Assembly (NCBI GenBank): GCA_900553865.1
Contig: USFC01000071.1
Coordinates: 1-7,197, forward strand
Reading direction: 5' to 3'
DNA length: 7,197 nucleotides
Source of the DNA: an uncultured Clostridium sp.
GTDB taxonomy: Bacteria; Bacillota; Clostridia; TANB77; CAG-508
Both the position numbers and the translations under genes were made by a program. Below, piece by piece: positions 1 through 6,080 of this stretch (positions are counted from its first letter, which is position 1; every line of letters begins with the position of its first letter). The notes under the pieces are model-generated. The model was not told the DNA's origin. It saw only the letters and a program-made list of their open reading frames with translations, and did no database searches.

Positions 1-1
1 A

Positions 2-568
2 AAAATATCCTTAAATCAATATAAGGGGAAATGGGTAGTACTGTTTTCACACCCTGGTGACTTTACCCCCGTATGCACCACAGAAATGATAGCTTTTTCA
101 AAAGCAAATATGTATTTTGAAAGATTAAACACTTGCTTAATAGGTTTGAGTGTAGATAGCAACCCTTCACATCTTGCGTGGGTATATGATATTTATTGTA
201 AAACAGGGATAGTAATACCATTTCCAATAATAGCAGATAGAAATGGGAAAATAGCAAGAAAGTATGGAATGATTTCAAATGACGTAAGCACAACAGAAAC
301 AGTTAGAAATGTATTTATAATAGATGAGCAAGGAATAATAAGATTAATATTAGTGTATCCATTAAACATAGGAAGATGCATTCCAGAAATATTAAGATGC
401 ATAGAAGCACTTCAAACATCAAAAGAAAGTAGTGGTTCAACACCAGCAAACTGGGTGCCATGTGAGCCAATTATTGTGCCAGCGCCAACAACTTTTGAGC
501 AATTGCAAAAAAGAAATGAAGAAATTAATAAAAATAGAAATCGGCATGAATTGGTATTTGAGTTTTAA
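2..568 (+). CDS. Peroxiredoxin, Prx6/1-Cys-like, 5' end outside window
   Basis: A cytoplasmic thiol peroxidase that reduces hydrogen peroxide and organic hydroperoxides. The frame is open from base 2, so 188 residues are visible. Prx6-type proteins are usually about 215-220 residues, so roughly 25-35 are missing; the ATG at 86 is internal. Seen: the peroxidatic motif SHPGDFTPVCTTE (visible residues 16-28, Cys25), which fits PxxxTxxC with Thr22; the conserved Arg of TVRNVFIID (Arg102); and the Prx6-family segment YPLNIGRCIPEILR, followed by a TPANW and VPAP tail typical of the longer Prx6 class rather than AhpC. It carries five further cysteines (45, 66, 126, 133, 154). Cys154 in ANWVPCEP lies in the C-terminal arm and could act as a resolving cysteine, which is inference. 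The last ~25 residues are charged (KRNEEINKNRNRHE). Promoter and ribosome binding site are outside the window. Confidence 0.93.
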   Translation, partial: KISLNQYKGKWVVLFSHPGDFTPVCTTEMIAFSKANMYFERLNTCLIGLSVDSNPSHLAWVYDIYCKTGIVIPFPIIADRNGKIARKYGMISNDVSTTETVRNVFIIDEQGIIRLILVYPLNIGRCIPEILRCIEALQTSKESSGSTPANWVPCEPIIVPAPTTFEQLQKRNEEINKNRNRHELVFEF

Positions 569-719
569 AGAACCACAAAAATGTATAACTTCAAACCAAG
601 AAGCGGAAAGCAAAAATGATAAATAAAAAAGTTTTATAAAAGCTTTACAAATTTAAACAAAAGAAATAAAATAATGGTATAAAAAACATATAACAAAAGA
701 AAAGGAGATTTTGTAATAT
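569..719 (+). promoter_or_regulatory. Intergenic region with promoter for the DnaB-like gene
   Basis: A sigma-A-like promoter is visible: TTTACA (644-649), a 17-bp spacer, and TAAAAT (667-672), each 5 of 6 to consensus. This places transcription start near 679 and gives a leader of about 40 nt. The ribosome binding site AAAGGAGA (701-708) precedes the ATG at 720. No convincing terminator follows the peroxiredoxin: the A/T palindrome at about 628-646 has almost no GC in its stem, so readthrough from the peroxiredoxin gene is possible. Confidence 0.6.
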
Positions 720-2429
720 ATGGAAACAGAAAATGTAAAAAAAATATATGAATTGTTAAATAAAATACCAGAAACAGAAGAAAATAAAATAACAATAGAA
801 GAAATTAAAGAATGCCTAATAAATGGTGATTTTATTACTGCAGTTGAAAAATTAAAAAATTTACAAATTGAAAATGATAAAGAAGAGCAAGAACAAGAAA
901 ATGAGCAAATGGGAATGTATCCTAAAAAATTAAGCAATTTAGAATTAGAGTACATTTATATGGGGCTTTTATTAAATGACCCAAAACTTATTGTAAAATA
1001 TTATTTCCTTTATGAAGATTGCTACTTTGAAGATGAAAGCATTTTGAATTTATATAAGGGAGTATTATTTACAGACGGAGGAAATTATACCCCAGAAATA
1101 GCCAAAAAAGGTTTTAATTTTGCTAAAGATACAGAAGAATCTTATGATTTGAAAATGCAACTAAAAGAAAAGTTGGCAGGTTCAGACTATAAAATGGAAA
1201 AAGTTTATACAGAATTAAAAAAATTATTTATTTTGCGAAAACATTATTTAGAAGTGCCAATAAAAGAGGTTCAAGAAGCAATAGTAGATATTACAAGCTA
1301 TGAGTTATATGATGAAATGTCACAAGAAGAAGTAGAAAGTGCAATAAGACAAGTAAGTGATACCGGAAAATTTAAAAGAGCGATTTTAAATAAAAATTTA
1401 TCTGAATTTTTGAAAAAAGGTGACAATAATTTAACAAATGGCCTAGAAATGCCATTTCCTATACTTTCTTCAGTGTTTAAGGGAATAAGAAAAGGCGAAA
1501 CAATGGCATTTGCAATGCCTTCAAACTCAGGAAAAAGTAGATTCACAATAAATTTGGCGGCATATACAGCATTTGTACATAAAAAGAAAGTTCTAATTAT
1601 TTCAAACGAGATGTCAGAAGAAAAAATGAGATTATGCTTAATTACTACAATTATAAACAATCCAGAAATACAAAAAAGACATGGCCAAATGTTAAGAAAA
1701 ACAGAAGGTGAACTTTTAGAGTTTAAGTTTAGACCAGATATTAATGCAAAAGTTAAAGTAGACGAAGATGGATTTGTGTTAAAAGAAGAAAAAGAAACAC
1801 AAGCAGAATTTGCTAAAAGACTTTCAAAAGTTTCTAGTGAGTATAATAGAACAATTGCTGCAACTGACTGGGTAAATAAAGAAATGAAAAATTCTATATA
1901 TTTTATAAATATTACAGACCATACAAATGACGAGCTAAGAAAAGTAATTATGAACTATTATTATAAAGAAAAAATAGAATATATTTTTTATGATACTTTA
2001 AAAACAGATACAGCAAATATAGGAGTAGCAGAAGAGCTAAAAAAGACTGCGACAATACTTTCAAACTTGGCACAAAATTTTGACATTTTTATTTGCTCAA
2101 CATTGCAATTGGCAGAGAGTACAACTCTTCCAATCAACCTAGATGTAAACGATTTAGCAGTTAGTAGAACAGTTAAAGAAGTTTTAGATACACTTTGCTT
2201 AATGAAACAGATAAACAAAGAAAGTTTAAAAGACTATGAATATTCTTTAGAAGAAGTTAGCAATGAAAATATAGAAATAAAAGAAGAAAAAAATCCAGAC
2301 ATTCGTTATTATGCGTGTGTGGTAGATAAAAATAGAGCAGGAGCAAAACCGAAATTATTGTTTAAAATTAATTTAGCTTACAATTCTTGGGAAGAATTAG
2401 GCTACTTAAAATTAAAACAAAAAGAATAA
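720..2429 (+). CDS. DnaB-family RecA-fold ATPase/helicase-like protein, divergent
   Basis: A 569-residue protein, about 100 longer than most DnaB helicases. Residues 1-70 are acidic and of unknown type. Residues about 74-120 (LELEYIYMGLLLNDPKL and following) resemble the DnaB N-terminal helical domain. The RecA-like domain starts near 240: Walker A MPSNSGKS with Lys272, catalytic-type Glu297 in ISNEMSEEKM (as DnaB SLEMS), Walker B YIFYD with Asp425, the H3-type Gln463 in STLQLAES, and a KxR arginine-finger motif DKNRAGA (Lys537, Arg539). An extra charged stretch lies between Glu297 and Walker B (about 330-370), and another precedes the finger (about 502-530). The catalytic residues are intact, so ATP hydrolysis is likely. 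DNA unwinding or hexamer formation is inferred from family only. The start is fixed by AAAGGAGA 12 nt upstream. It sits alone, without primase, SSB or ribosomal L9 genes, so it is unlikely to be the main replicative helicase. A phage-, plasmid- or element-derived helicase is an alternative. Confidence 0.8.
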   Translation: METENVKKIYELLNKIPETEENKITIEEIKECLINGDFITAVEKLKNLQIENDKEEQEQENEQMGMYPKKLSNLELEYIYMGLLLNDPKLIVKYYFLYEDCYFEDESILNLYKGVLFTDGGNYTPEIAKKGFNFAKDTEESYDLKMQLKEKLAGSDYKMEKVYTELKKLFILRKHYLEVPIKEVQEAIVDITSYELYDEMSQEEVESAIRQVSDTGKFKRAILNKNLSEFLKKGDNNLTNGLEMPFPILSSVFKGIRKGETMAFAMPSNSGKSRFTINLAAYTAFVHKKKVLIISNEMSEEKMRLCLITTIINNPEIQKRHGQMLRKTEGELLEFKFRPDINAKVKVDEDGFVLKEEKETQAEFAKRLSKVSSEYNRTIAATDWVNKEMKNSIYFINITDHTNDELRKVIMNYYYKEKIEYIFYDTLKTDTANIGVAEELKKTATILSNLAQNFDIFICSTLQLAESTTLPINLDVNDLAVSRTVKEVLDTLCLMKQINKESLKDYEYSLEEVSNENIEIKEEKNPDIRYYACVVDKNRAGAKPKLLFKINLAYNSWEELGYLKLKQKE

Positions 2430-2450
2430 AATATTTTTTGAAAAAGTGTA

Positions 2451-2524
2451 CATACTAACATTAGTGGTTATAGGAAAGTCCGAGTTTAAAACCTAAATAT
2501 GTGTAAAGGCAAGGTGTTAGTATG
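2451..2524 (+). promoter_or_regulatory. Candidate structured leader / RNA switch over the DUF1540 start
   Basis: CATACTAACA (2451-2460) is the exact reverse complement of TGTTAGTATG (2515-2524), a 10-bp stem closing a 54-nt loop. The 3' arm contains the tail of the Shine-Dalgarno AAGGTG (2511-2516) and the whole ATG at 2522, so the folded RNA should block initiation. Inside the loop, GGTT (2466-2469) can pair with AACC (2490-2493), and the word AGGAAAGTCCG (2472-2482) stands out. I do not recognise it as a known riboswitch class. Regulation by folding is inference. Confidence 0.45.
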
Positions 2525-2683
2525 GAAAAAAATCAAAAAATCAATTGCACTGTAACAAGTTGCAAACACAACAATCATGGAAAACAAGAATGTGAATTAG
2601 CACAAATTATTGTTACACCAACACAAAATTGCGATACTTGTGGACCAGATGAGTCTATGTGTAGTAGTTATAAGAATAAGTAA
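2522..2683 (+). CDS. Small cysteine-rich DUF1540-type protein
   Basis: A 53-residue ORF with AAGGTG 5 nt before the ATG. It has six cysteines (9, 14, 24, 37, 40, 47) plus His16 and His19. The pattern INCTVTSCKHN...CELAQIIVTP...CDTC matches the DUF1540 domain of Firmicutes (Cys-x-V-x-x-Cys, an N-rich turn, Cys-x-A-x-x-I-x-V, then a C-terminal Cys-x-T). The family has no established biochemical function. The cysteine spacing suggests a small zinc- or other metal-binding fold, which is inference. No signal peptide or membrane segment is present. The gene lies 92 nt after the DnaB-like gene with no terminator between them and no clear promoter of its own, so co-transcription is likely. Its start codon sits in an inverted repeat, which could control translation. 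A terminator begins just after its stop. Confidence 0.8.
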   Translation: MEKNQKINCTVTSCKHNNHGKQECELAQIIVTPTQNCDTCGPDESMCSSYKNK

Positions 2684-2688
2684 AAAAA

Positions 2689-2723
2689 GTGGTAAGAGGA
2701 AATTTTCTCTTACCACCTTTTTT
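2689..2723. terminator. Bidirectional rho-independent terminator
   Basis: The stem GTGGTAAGAG (2689-2698) pairs perfectly with CTCTTACCAC (2707-2716), extended by a G-T wobble and an A-T pair around a short loop. It is followed by T6 (2718-2723) on the plus strand and preceded by A7 (2682-2688), which gives a T tract on the minus strand. It lies between two converging genes and can end both the DUF1540 transcript and the minus-strand nuclease transcript. Confidence 0.9.
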
Positions 2724-2744
2724 ACTTAATTACTTTAAATGAGT

Positions 2745-4187
2745 TTAGATAAATTTTGAAGAAAATGATTTTAAATATCCATAGCCATTGACTCTAAAGC
2801 AATAATCTCTGCCAAGTGAGTCTAAACCAAGTATGCCAACATTTTTGGCATTTGTTTCTTCTACCGCACGCTTAGAATAAGTAGCTTTTGCCTCAACTTC
2901 ACCGTGATTTACGAGTAAAAGTCTAATGCTTTCAAACGATGAAGCTAACTGCAACAATTCATCAGCCTTTGCATGTGCAGAAAATTCAGAAGTGAATAGT
3001 ACTTGAGCCTTTTTCTTTATTTGAAGACCAGATACCTCAACAATATCGTCGAAAGCGCACTCGTACAAACGTCTACCAAGAGTTCCTTCGGCACAATATC
3101 CAACAAAATGGATTAATGCATTTTCCCTTTTTAAATACTCTGGAATATACGTTTGAGCAGGTCCATATGTTCCCATTCCAGATGTTGTAAGAATAATTTT
3201 GCATTTTCCATCATTCATTATAGAATTGCGCATTTCAGAATCTGAAACAAAGGTGCTATTTTCGGGAAGGAGGTCTTTGTCTTTTAAAGAAAAATCACCA
3301 TGCAAAAGTATTTGAGTATAGCGATTTAACAATTTACCATCATAATAAATAGGAATAGATTTGTCTAATTTGCCTTCTTTTTGCCAGTTTTTCAGAATAT
3401 ACATAATTTCCTGAGAACGTCCTAAAGAAAATACAGGAATAATTACTTCTTTCCTTTGCTTTATGGCAGAAATAATATTCTCTTCAAATACATAGTGTAT
3501 GTCTTTTGAATCCATATTACCATAGGTTGCTTCTTGTATGAAAGTAACAGGAAGTTTGCGAACCCATTTGGAAATAGGAGGGACATCAAACAGAAGATTT
3601 TTGTTATTATAATCTCCAGAGAAGAAGAGGTTAATATCTTCGTAATGTGTTCCAGAAGAATCTCTGTATTTGATTTGAATAAGGATACAACTTGCGCCAA
3701 ACAGATGACCATTCGGGAATAAACAAAACTTAATGTTATCTGTAAGGTGAATAATATGGTTGTATTCTACAGGCTTTATCAGAGTCATAGTGCCATCAAC
3801 ATCTTCATCAGAATAGATAAGTGGTTCGTTATTTAGTTTTGATTTGTTTCTTAAAACTTTGCAACTGTCTTCCAAGGCTGGCCGAATAAGTTGAGCAGTG
3901 CCTTTGGACATATAGATTTTTCCACGGTAGCCATTTTTATAAAGCAAAGGAAGACGGCCAGTGTGGTCCACATGGTTGTGAGTTACAAATACAAAGTCTA
4001 ACGAAGAAGCATCAAAAGGCAAGCTTTTGTTTAATGAATTGTATTTTTCCTCTTGGAATAGACCAGCATCAATTAATATTTTCTGCCGCAAACCATCAGG
4101 AAAAACAACGTTTAATAAAATGCAAGAACCTGTTACTTCTTTTTGCTGTGCCATAATATCTACATAAAATCGTTGAGCGTTACCCAT
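2745..4187 (-). CDS. Beta-CASP metallo-beta-lactamase RNA nuclease (CPSF/Ysh1 type)
   Basis: A cytoplasmic 480-residue protein predicted to cut RNA with two zinc ions. MBL motifs in order: Asp40 (ILIDAGLFQ), HxHxDH at 70-75 (THNHVDHTGRLP), His161 (FPNGHLFGAS) and Asp192 (FFSGDY). Beta-CASP motifs: A, Glu219 (IQEATYGN); the PVFSLGRSQE segment at 251-260; TTSGM at 334-338; B, His405 (TSEFSAHA); C, His428 (LVNHGE). All metal ligands are present, so it should be active. Its length and motif set fit the bacterial CPSF73-like exo/endonuclease family (COG1236 type). It lacks the extended C-terminal domain of RNase J. The start chosen is ATG at 4187, because AAAGGAGA (4202-4195) sits 7 nt upstream; a TTG at 4208 would extend the ORF but overlaps that ribosome binding site. 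It is convergent with the DUF1540 gene and divergent from the AAA+ gene. Specific RNA targets cannot be told. Confidence 0.9.
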   Translation of the reverse strand: MGNAQRFYVDIMAQQKEVTGSCILLNVVFPDGLRQKILIDAGLFQEEKYNSLNKSLPFDASSLDFVFVTHNHVDHTGRLPLLYKNGYRGKIYMSKGTAQLIRPALEDSCKVLRNKSKLNNEPLIYSDEDVDGTMTLIKPVEYNHIIHLTDNIKFCLFPNGHLFGASCILIQIKYRDSSGTHYEDINLFFSGDYNNKNLLFDVPPISKWVRKLPVTFIQEATYGNMDSKDIHYVFEENIISAIKQRKEVIIPVFSLGRSQEIMYILKNWQKEGKLDKSIPIYYDGKLLNRYTQILLHGDFSLKDKDLLPENSTFVSDSEMRNSIMNDGKCKIILTTSGMGTYGPAQTYIPEYLKRENALIHFVGYCAEGTLGRRLYECAFDDIVEVSGLQIKKKAQVLFTSEFSAHAKADELLQLASSFESIRLLLVNHGEVEAKATYSKRAVEETNAKNVGILGLDSLGRDYCFRVNGYGYLKSFSSKFI

Positions 4188-4253
4188 AAAGTAATCTCCT
4201 TTCTGCAATGTGAAAATTTTTTTATTGCATTAGCAACTAATTATTTCACAAAT

Positions 4254-4282
4254 ATTGTATCATGCACGTTACATAAAATCAA
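4254..4282 (-). promoter_or_regulatory. Promoter for the beta-CASP nuclease gene
   Basis: Read on the minus strand: TTGATT (4282-4277), a 17-bp spacer, and TACAAT (4259-4254), 4 of 6 and 5 of 6 to sigma-A consensus. Start of transcription would be near 4247, giving a leader of about 60 nt before the ATG at 4187. The repeat TACATAAAATC (4270-4280) lies across the -35 box and spacer. Confidence 0.55.
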
Positions 4283-4318
4283 TAAAAAGTCGAAAAATAA
4301 ATTAAAATGTAAAGAATA

Positions 4319-4347
4319 TTGTAAATAGAAATAATATGTGATATTAT
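4319..4347 (+). promoter_or_regulatory. Extended -10 promoter for the AAA+/M41 unit
   Basis: TTGTAA (4319-4324), a 17-bp spacer ending in TGA (4339-4341), then TATTAT (4342-4347): a TGn extended -10 with a moderate -35. Transcription start would be near 4354, leaving a leader of about 80 nt. That leader holds two purine-rich ribosome binding-like sites, AAAGGAGAGGG at 4366-4376 and AAAAGGAGG at 4417-4425. Only the second precedes a long ORF. Confidence 0.55.
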
Positions 4348-4434
4348 ATTTACATAAAAACGTTGAAAGGAGAGGGAAAATTAAAAAGTACTATTAAATG
4401 GCTTTGAAGTAACAGCAAAAGGAGGAAAAATAGT

Positions 4435-5337
4435 ATGAAGAAAAAAATAAAAAATGCAGAAATAGCAGTTATTACTGAAGATGGAACAATGCAACTAATA
4501 CTGGTAGATGTAGAAAAGTTAAAACAACAAATGAAAGCAGACCAAAGAATGAGGCAAGAAGGCGTAACTTTGGTGATTAAAAAAGAAGGCAAAGAAGACC
4601 TTAGAGTATTGCTAAGACCAGAAGAAATACGTAGCCTAATAAAAGGTAAAGAAGTTTTGGAAGAGTTTGTACCAAATGTATTAAAAAACACACTAGAAGA
4701 TTTATCACAAACAATTGTAAAAAATCAAATGAAGACACAAACAATGTTGCCAATTGCAGGAAGAGAAAACGAAATTGAAAAAGTGTGGTTTTATCTTTCA
4801 CAAAAGACCAGAAATAATGTATTTTTAGTAGGAGAAACAGATGTAGGCAAAACTGCAATTGCAAAAGAAATTGCTAGGCAAATTTCAACCAATGAATGTC
4901 CAAAAGAGTTTTATGAAAAGCGATTAATTATGTTCGATCCAGAAAAGCTTTTAAAGATTGAAAAAGACAAAGTTATGGAAGGAAAAGTAAAAAAAGTCTT
5001 CAACTTCTTGGTAAAAAATAAAAAGAAAATTGTTTTGTATGTAGACCAAGCAATTTTTATGAAAATGGACTATTGGCTTATAAGAATGCTGTATGCGGTA
5101 ATAACCACGTATAATATCCCGTTCATAACTACAGTTAGAGAAGAAGACTTTGAAAATTATTTCTTACAAGACAGTGCAATTGCAAAGTATGTAAATGAAG
5201 TGTACGTAAAAGAACCTGAGTACGAAGAACTTGGAAGTATGCTGGAAGGTCATATAGAAAGGTTGAAAGCAAAATATAGAGTAAATATTACAGACGAAAT
5301 GATTAAGTTTGGAATATATACATCATGCCTTTCATAA
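4435..5337 (+). CDS. Clp-like AAA+ ATPase, N-terminal half of an interrupted AAA+/M41 protease
   Basis: 300 residues, ATG preceded by AAAAGGAGG at 9 nt. Residues 1-105 match no family I know. From about 107 (LPIAGRENEIEKVWFYLSQKTRNNVFLVGE) it resembles the first AAA+ module of ClpA/B/C. Walker A is GETDVGKT (133-140, Lys139). Walker B is IVLYVDQ (Asp204), with Gln205 where the catalytic Glu is expected. A sensor-1-like region FITTVREEDF (230-239) follows. The segment aligned with the Clp arginine fingers (ALERRFQ) reads AIAKYVNEV, without arginines. The frame stops at TAA 5335-5337 in the lid domain, right after KYRVNITDEMIKFGIYTSCLS. The same frame continues past the stop with lid-like SPAYNPGNVISIFEKAF. 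The product alone lacks most of the lid, so I infer a nonsense-interrupted or recoded single gene of 545 positions. As it stands, efficient ATP hydrolysis is doubtful. Confidence 0.8.
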   Translation: MKKKIKNAEIAVITEDGTMQLILVDVEKLKQQMKADQRMRQEGVTLVIKKEGKEDLRVLLRPEEIRSLIKGKEVLEEFVPNVLKNTLEDLSQTIVKNQMKTQTMLPIAGRENEIEKVWFYLSQKTRNNVFLVGETDVGKTAIAKEIARQISTNECPKEFYEKRLIMFDPEKLLKIEKDKVMEGKVKKVFNFLVKNKKKIVLYVDQAIFMKMDYWLIRMLYAVITTYNIPFITTVREEDFENYFLQDSAIAKYVNEVYVKEPEYEELGSMLEGHIERLKAKYRVNITDEMIKFGIYTSCLS

Positions 5338-5361
5338 TCACCGGCGTATAACCCGGGGAAT
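5335..5361 (+). other. In-frame TAA and GC-rich patch between the AAA+ and M41 halves
   Basis: TAA at 5335-5337 is the only stop between the two ORFs. The eight codons after it read SPAYNPGN and lead without a frame change into the M41 ORF. The stretch 5339-5358 is unusually GC-rich for this window and contains two CCGG words (5341-5344, 5353-5356) that can pair over an 8-nt loop, plus the palindrome CCCGGG (5352-5357). Whether this is a mutation, a sequencing error or a recoding signal cannot be decided from one sequence. Confidence 0.6.
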
Positions 5362-6072
5362 GTGATAAGTATATTTGAAAAAGCTTTTTTGGAAGCAAAG
5401 AGGAAGGAAAAGAAATATGTAGATAAAAAGAGCTTTTTAAGTTGCTACAACACTTATATTAAACTATACAATAATACAAGTGTTACAGAAAAAAGGAGAA
5501 TTGCTTATCACGAAACAGGGCATTATATTGTTGCACAGAAATGTGAAAATGTAAAAGATGAAAAAATTGCTTGTGTTTCTATTTTACCAATGATGGATTT
5601 CTTGGGAGTGAATTGGCCGTATAAAATTACTGGAAAAACTTTAAACTACACGAGAGAATACCTCATAGACCAAATTGCAATATATTTGGGAGGTAGAGTT
5701 GGTGAAAAAATATTTTCTGCTACAGAATCTACGGGAGCAAGTGCAGATTTACAATCAGCAACTAATATAGCTTTGTCAATAGTAATGTACTATGGACTTT
5801 CAAGAAAAGATGAAAATAGAAATCGCACATATATCAATGATTATGGAAATGTGCGGGAGTATCTAATTTCTAACACAAAGAAAGAGGAGTTGGACAAAGA
5901 AGTACAAGAAATAATTGATGAAGGCTATGAACTGGCAGAAAAGATTGTTTTGGCTAACAAGAAGTTGTTGGAAATAATTGCGGAAAGATTGCTAGAAGAA
6001 GAAATACTCACAGGAGAACAATTAGAAGAAATCTGCAAGCACTATGACAGTAATGGCAAAACAAGTGAATAA
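5362..6072 (+). CDS. FtsH-type M41 metallopeptidase, C-terminal half of the interrupted AAA+/M41 protease
   Basis: A zinc endopeptidase domain of the FtsH family. From the GTG at 5362 the ORF has 236 residues. The first ~25 (VISIFEKAFLEAKRKEKKYVDKKSF) look like the end of an AAA+ lid. Next come RRIAYHETGH with zinc ligands His50 and His54 and catalytic Glu51, the FtsH-like VSILPMMDFLGVNW, LIDQIAIYLGGRVGEKIF (102-118), and TGASADLQSAT (124-134) with the third zinc ligand Asp129, so the protease site is intact. The C-terminal helices (LDKEVQEIIDEGYELAEKIV) are also FtsH-like. There are no transmembrane segments here or upstream, unlike FtsH, so it should be soluble. The GTG start is weak: only GGGGA 2 nt away, and no better start lies before the HExxH motif. 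Expression therefore probably depends on the upstream ORF, by readthrough or reinitiation, or the gene is a recent pseudogene. Confidence 0.8.
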   Translation: MISIFEKAFLEAKRKEKKYVDKKSFLSCYNTYIKLYNNTSVTEKRRIAYHETGHYIVAQKCENVKDEKIACVSILPMMDFLGVNWPYKITGKTLNYTREYLIDQIAIYLGGRVGEKIFSATESTGASADLQSATNIALSIVMYYGLSRKDENRNRTYINDYGNVREYLISNTKKEELDKEVQEIIDEGYELAEKIVLANKKLLEIIAERLLEEEILTGEQLEEICKHYDSNGKTSE

Positions 6073-6080
6073 TTTTTCCT

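Larger units (their letters stand above)
4161..4366. repeat. Repeated motif TACATAAAAnCGTTGA around the divergent promoters
   Basis: TACATAAAATCGTTGA (4161-4176, inside the start of the nuclease gene) and TACATAAAAACGTTGA (4351-4366, at the predicted start site of the AAA+ transcript) match at 15 of 16 bases. A partial copy, TACATAAAATC, lies at 4270-4280 over the nuclease promoter. The entry spans all three copies, which are in direct orientation. They could be operators for a shared regulator; in AT-rich DNA chance is also possible. Confidence 0.35.

Noticed and set aside
432..626. 64-codon plus-strand ORF overlapping the end of the peroxiredoxin
   Set aside because: No ribosome binding site and no recognisable motif. 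It overlaps the well-supported Prx6 C-terminal arm in another frame.
628..646. Terminator hairpin after the peroxiredoxin gene
   Set aside because: The palindrome is almost entirely A/T with only one or two GC pairs and no T tract after the stem.
1298..1660. Minus-strand ORF of 120 codons inside the DnaB-like gene (and similar antisense ORFs elsewhere)
   Set aside because: It lies wholly within a conserved-motif gene, has low-complexity F/S/I-rich translation and no ribosome binding site: a shadow of the coding strand.
2451..2524. Complete RNase P RNA gene
   Set aside because: Only the first conserved word is present. There is no room for the several hundred bases and later conserved regions an RNase P RNA needs.
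4188..4208. TTG start at 4208 extending the beta-CASP protein by seven residues
   Set aside because: The extension reads through the AAAGGAGA ribosome binding site, which is ideally spaced (7 nt) from the ATG at 4187.
4366..4412. Leader peptide behind the first AAAGGAGAGGG site (ATG at 4398, four codons MALK)
   Set aside because: The ATG is more than 20 nt from the site and the peptide is too short to support. The site may simply be purine-rich leader.
5331..5364. Programmed or accidental frameshift between the AAA+ and M41 ORFs
   Set aside because: Both ORFs are in the same frame (4435 and 5362 differ by a multiple of three) and the in-between codons read sensibly, so the only lesion is the TAA.
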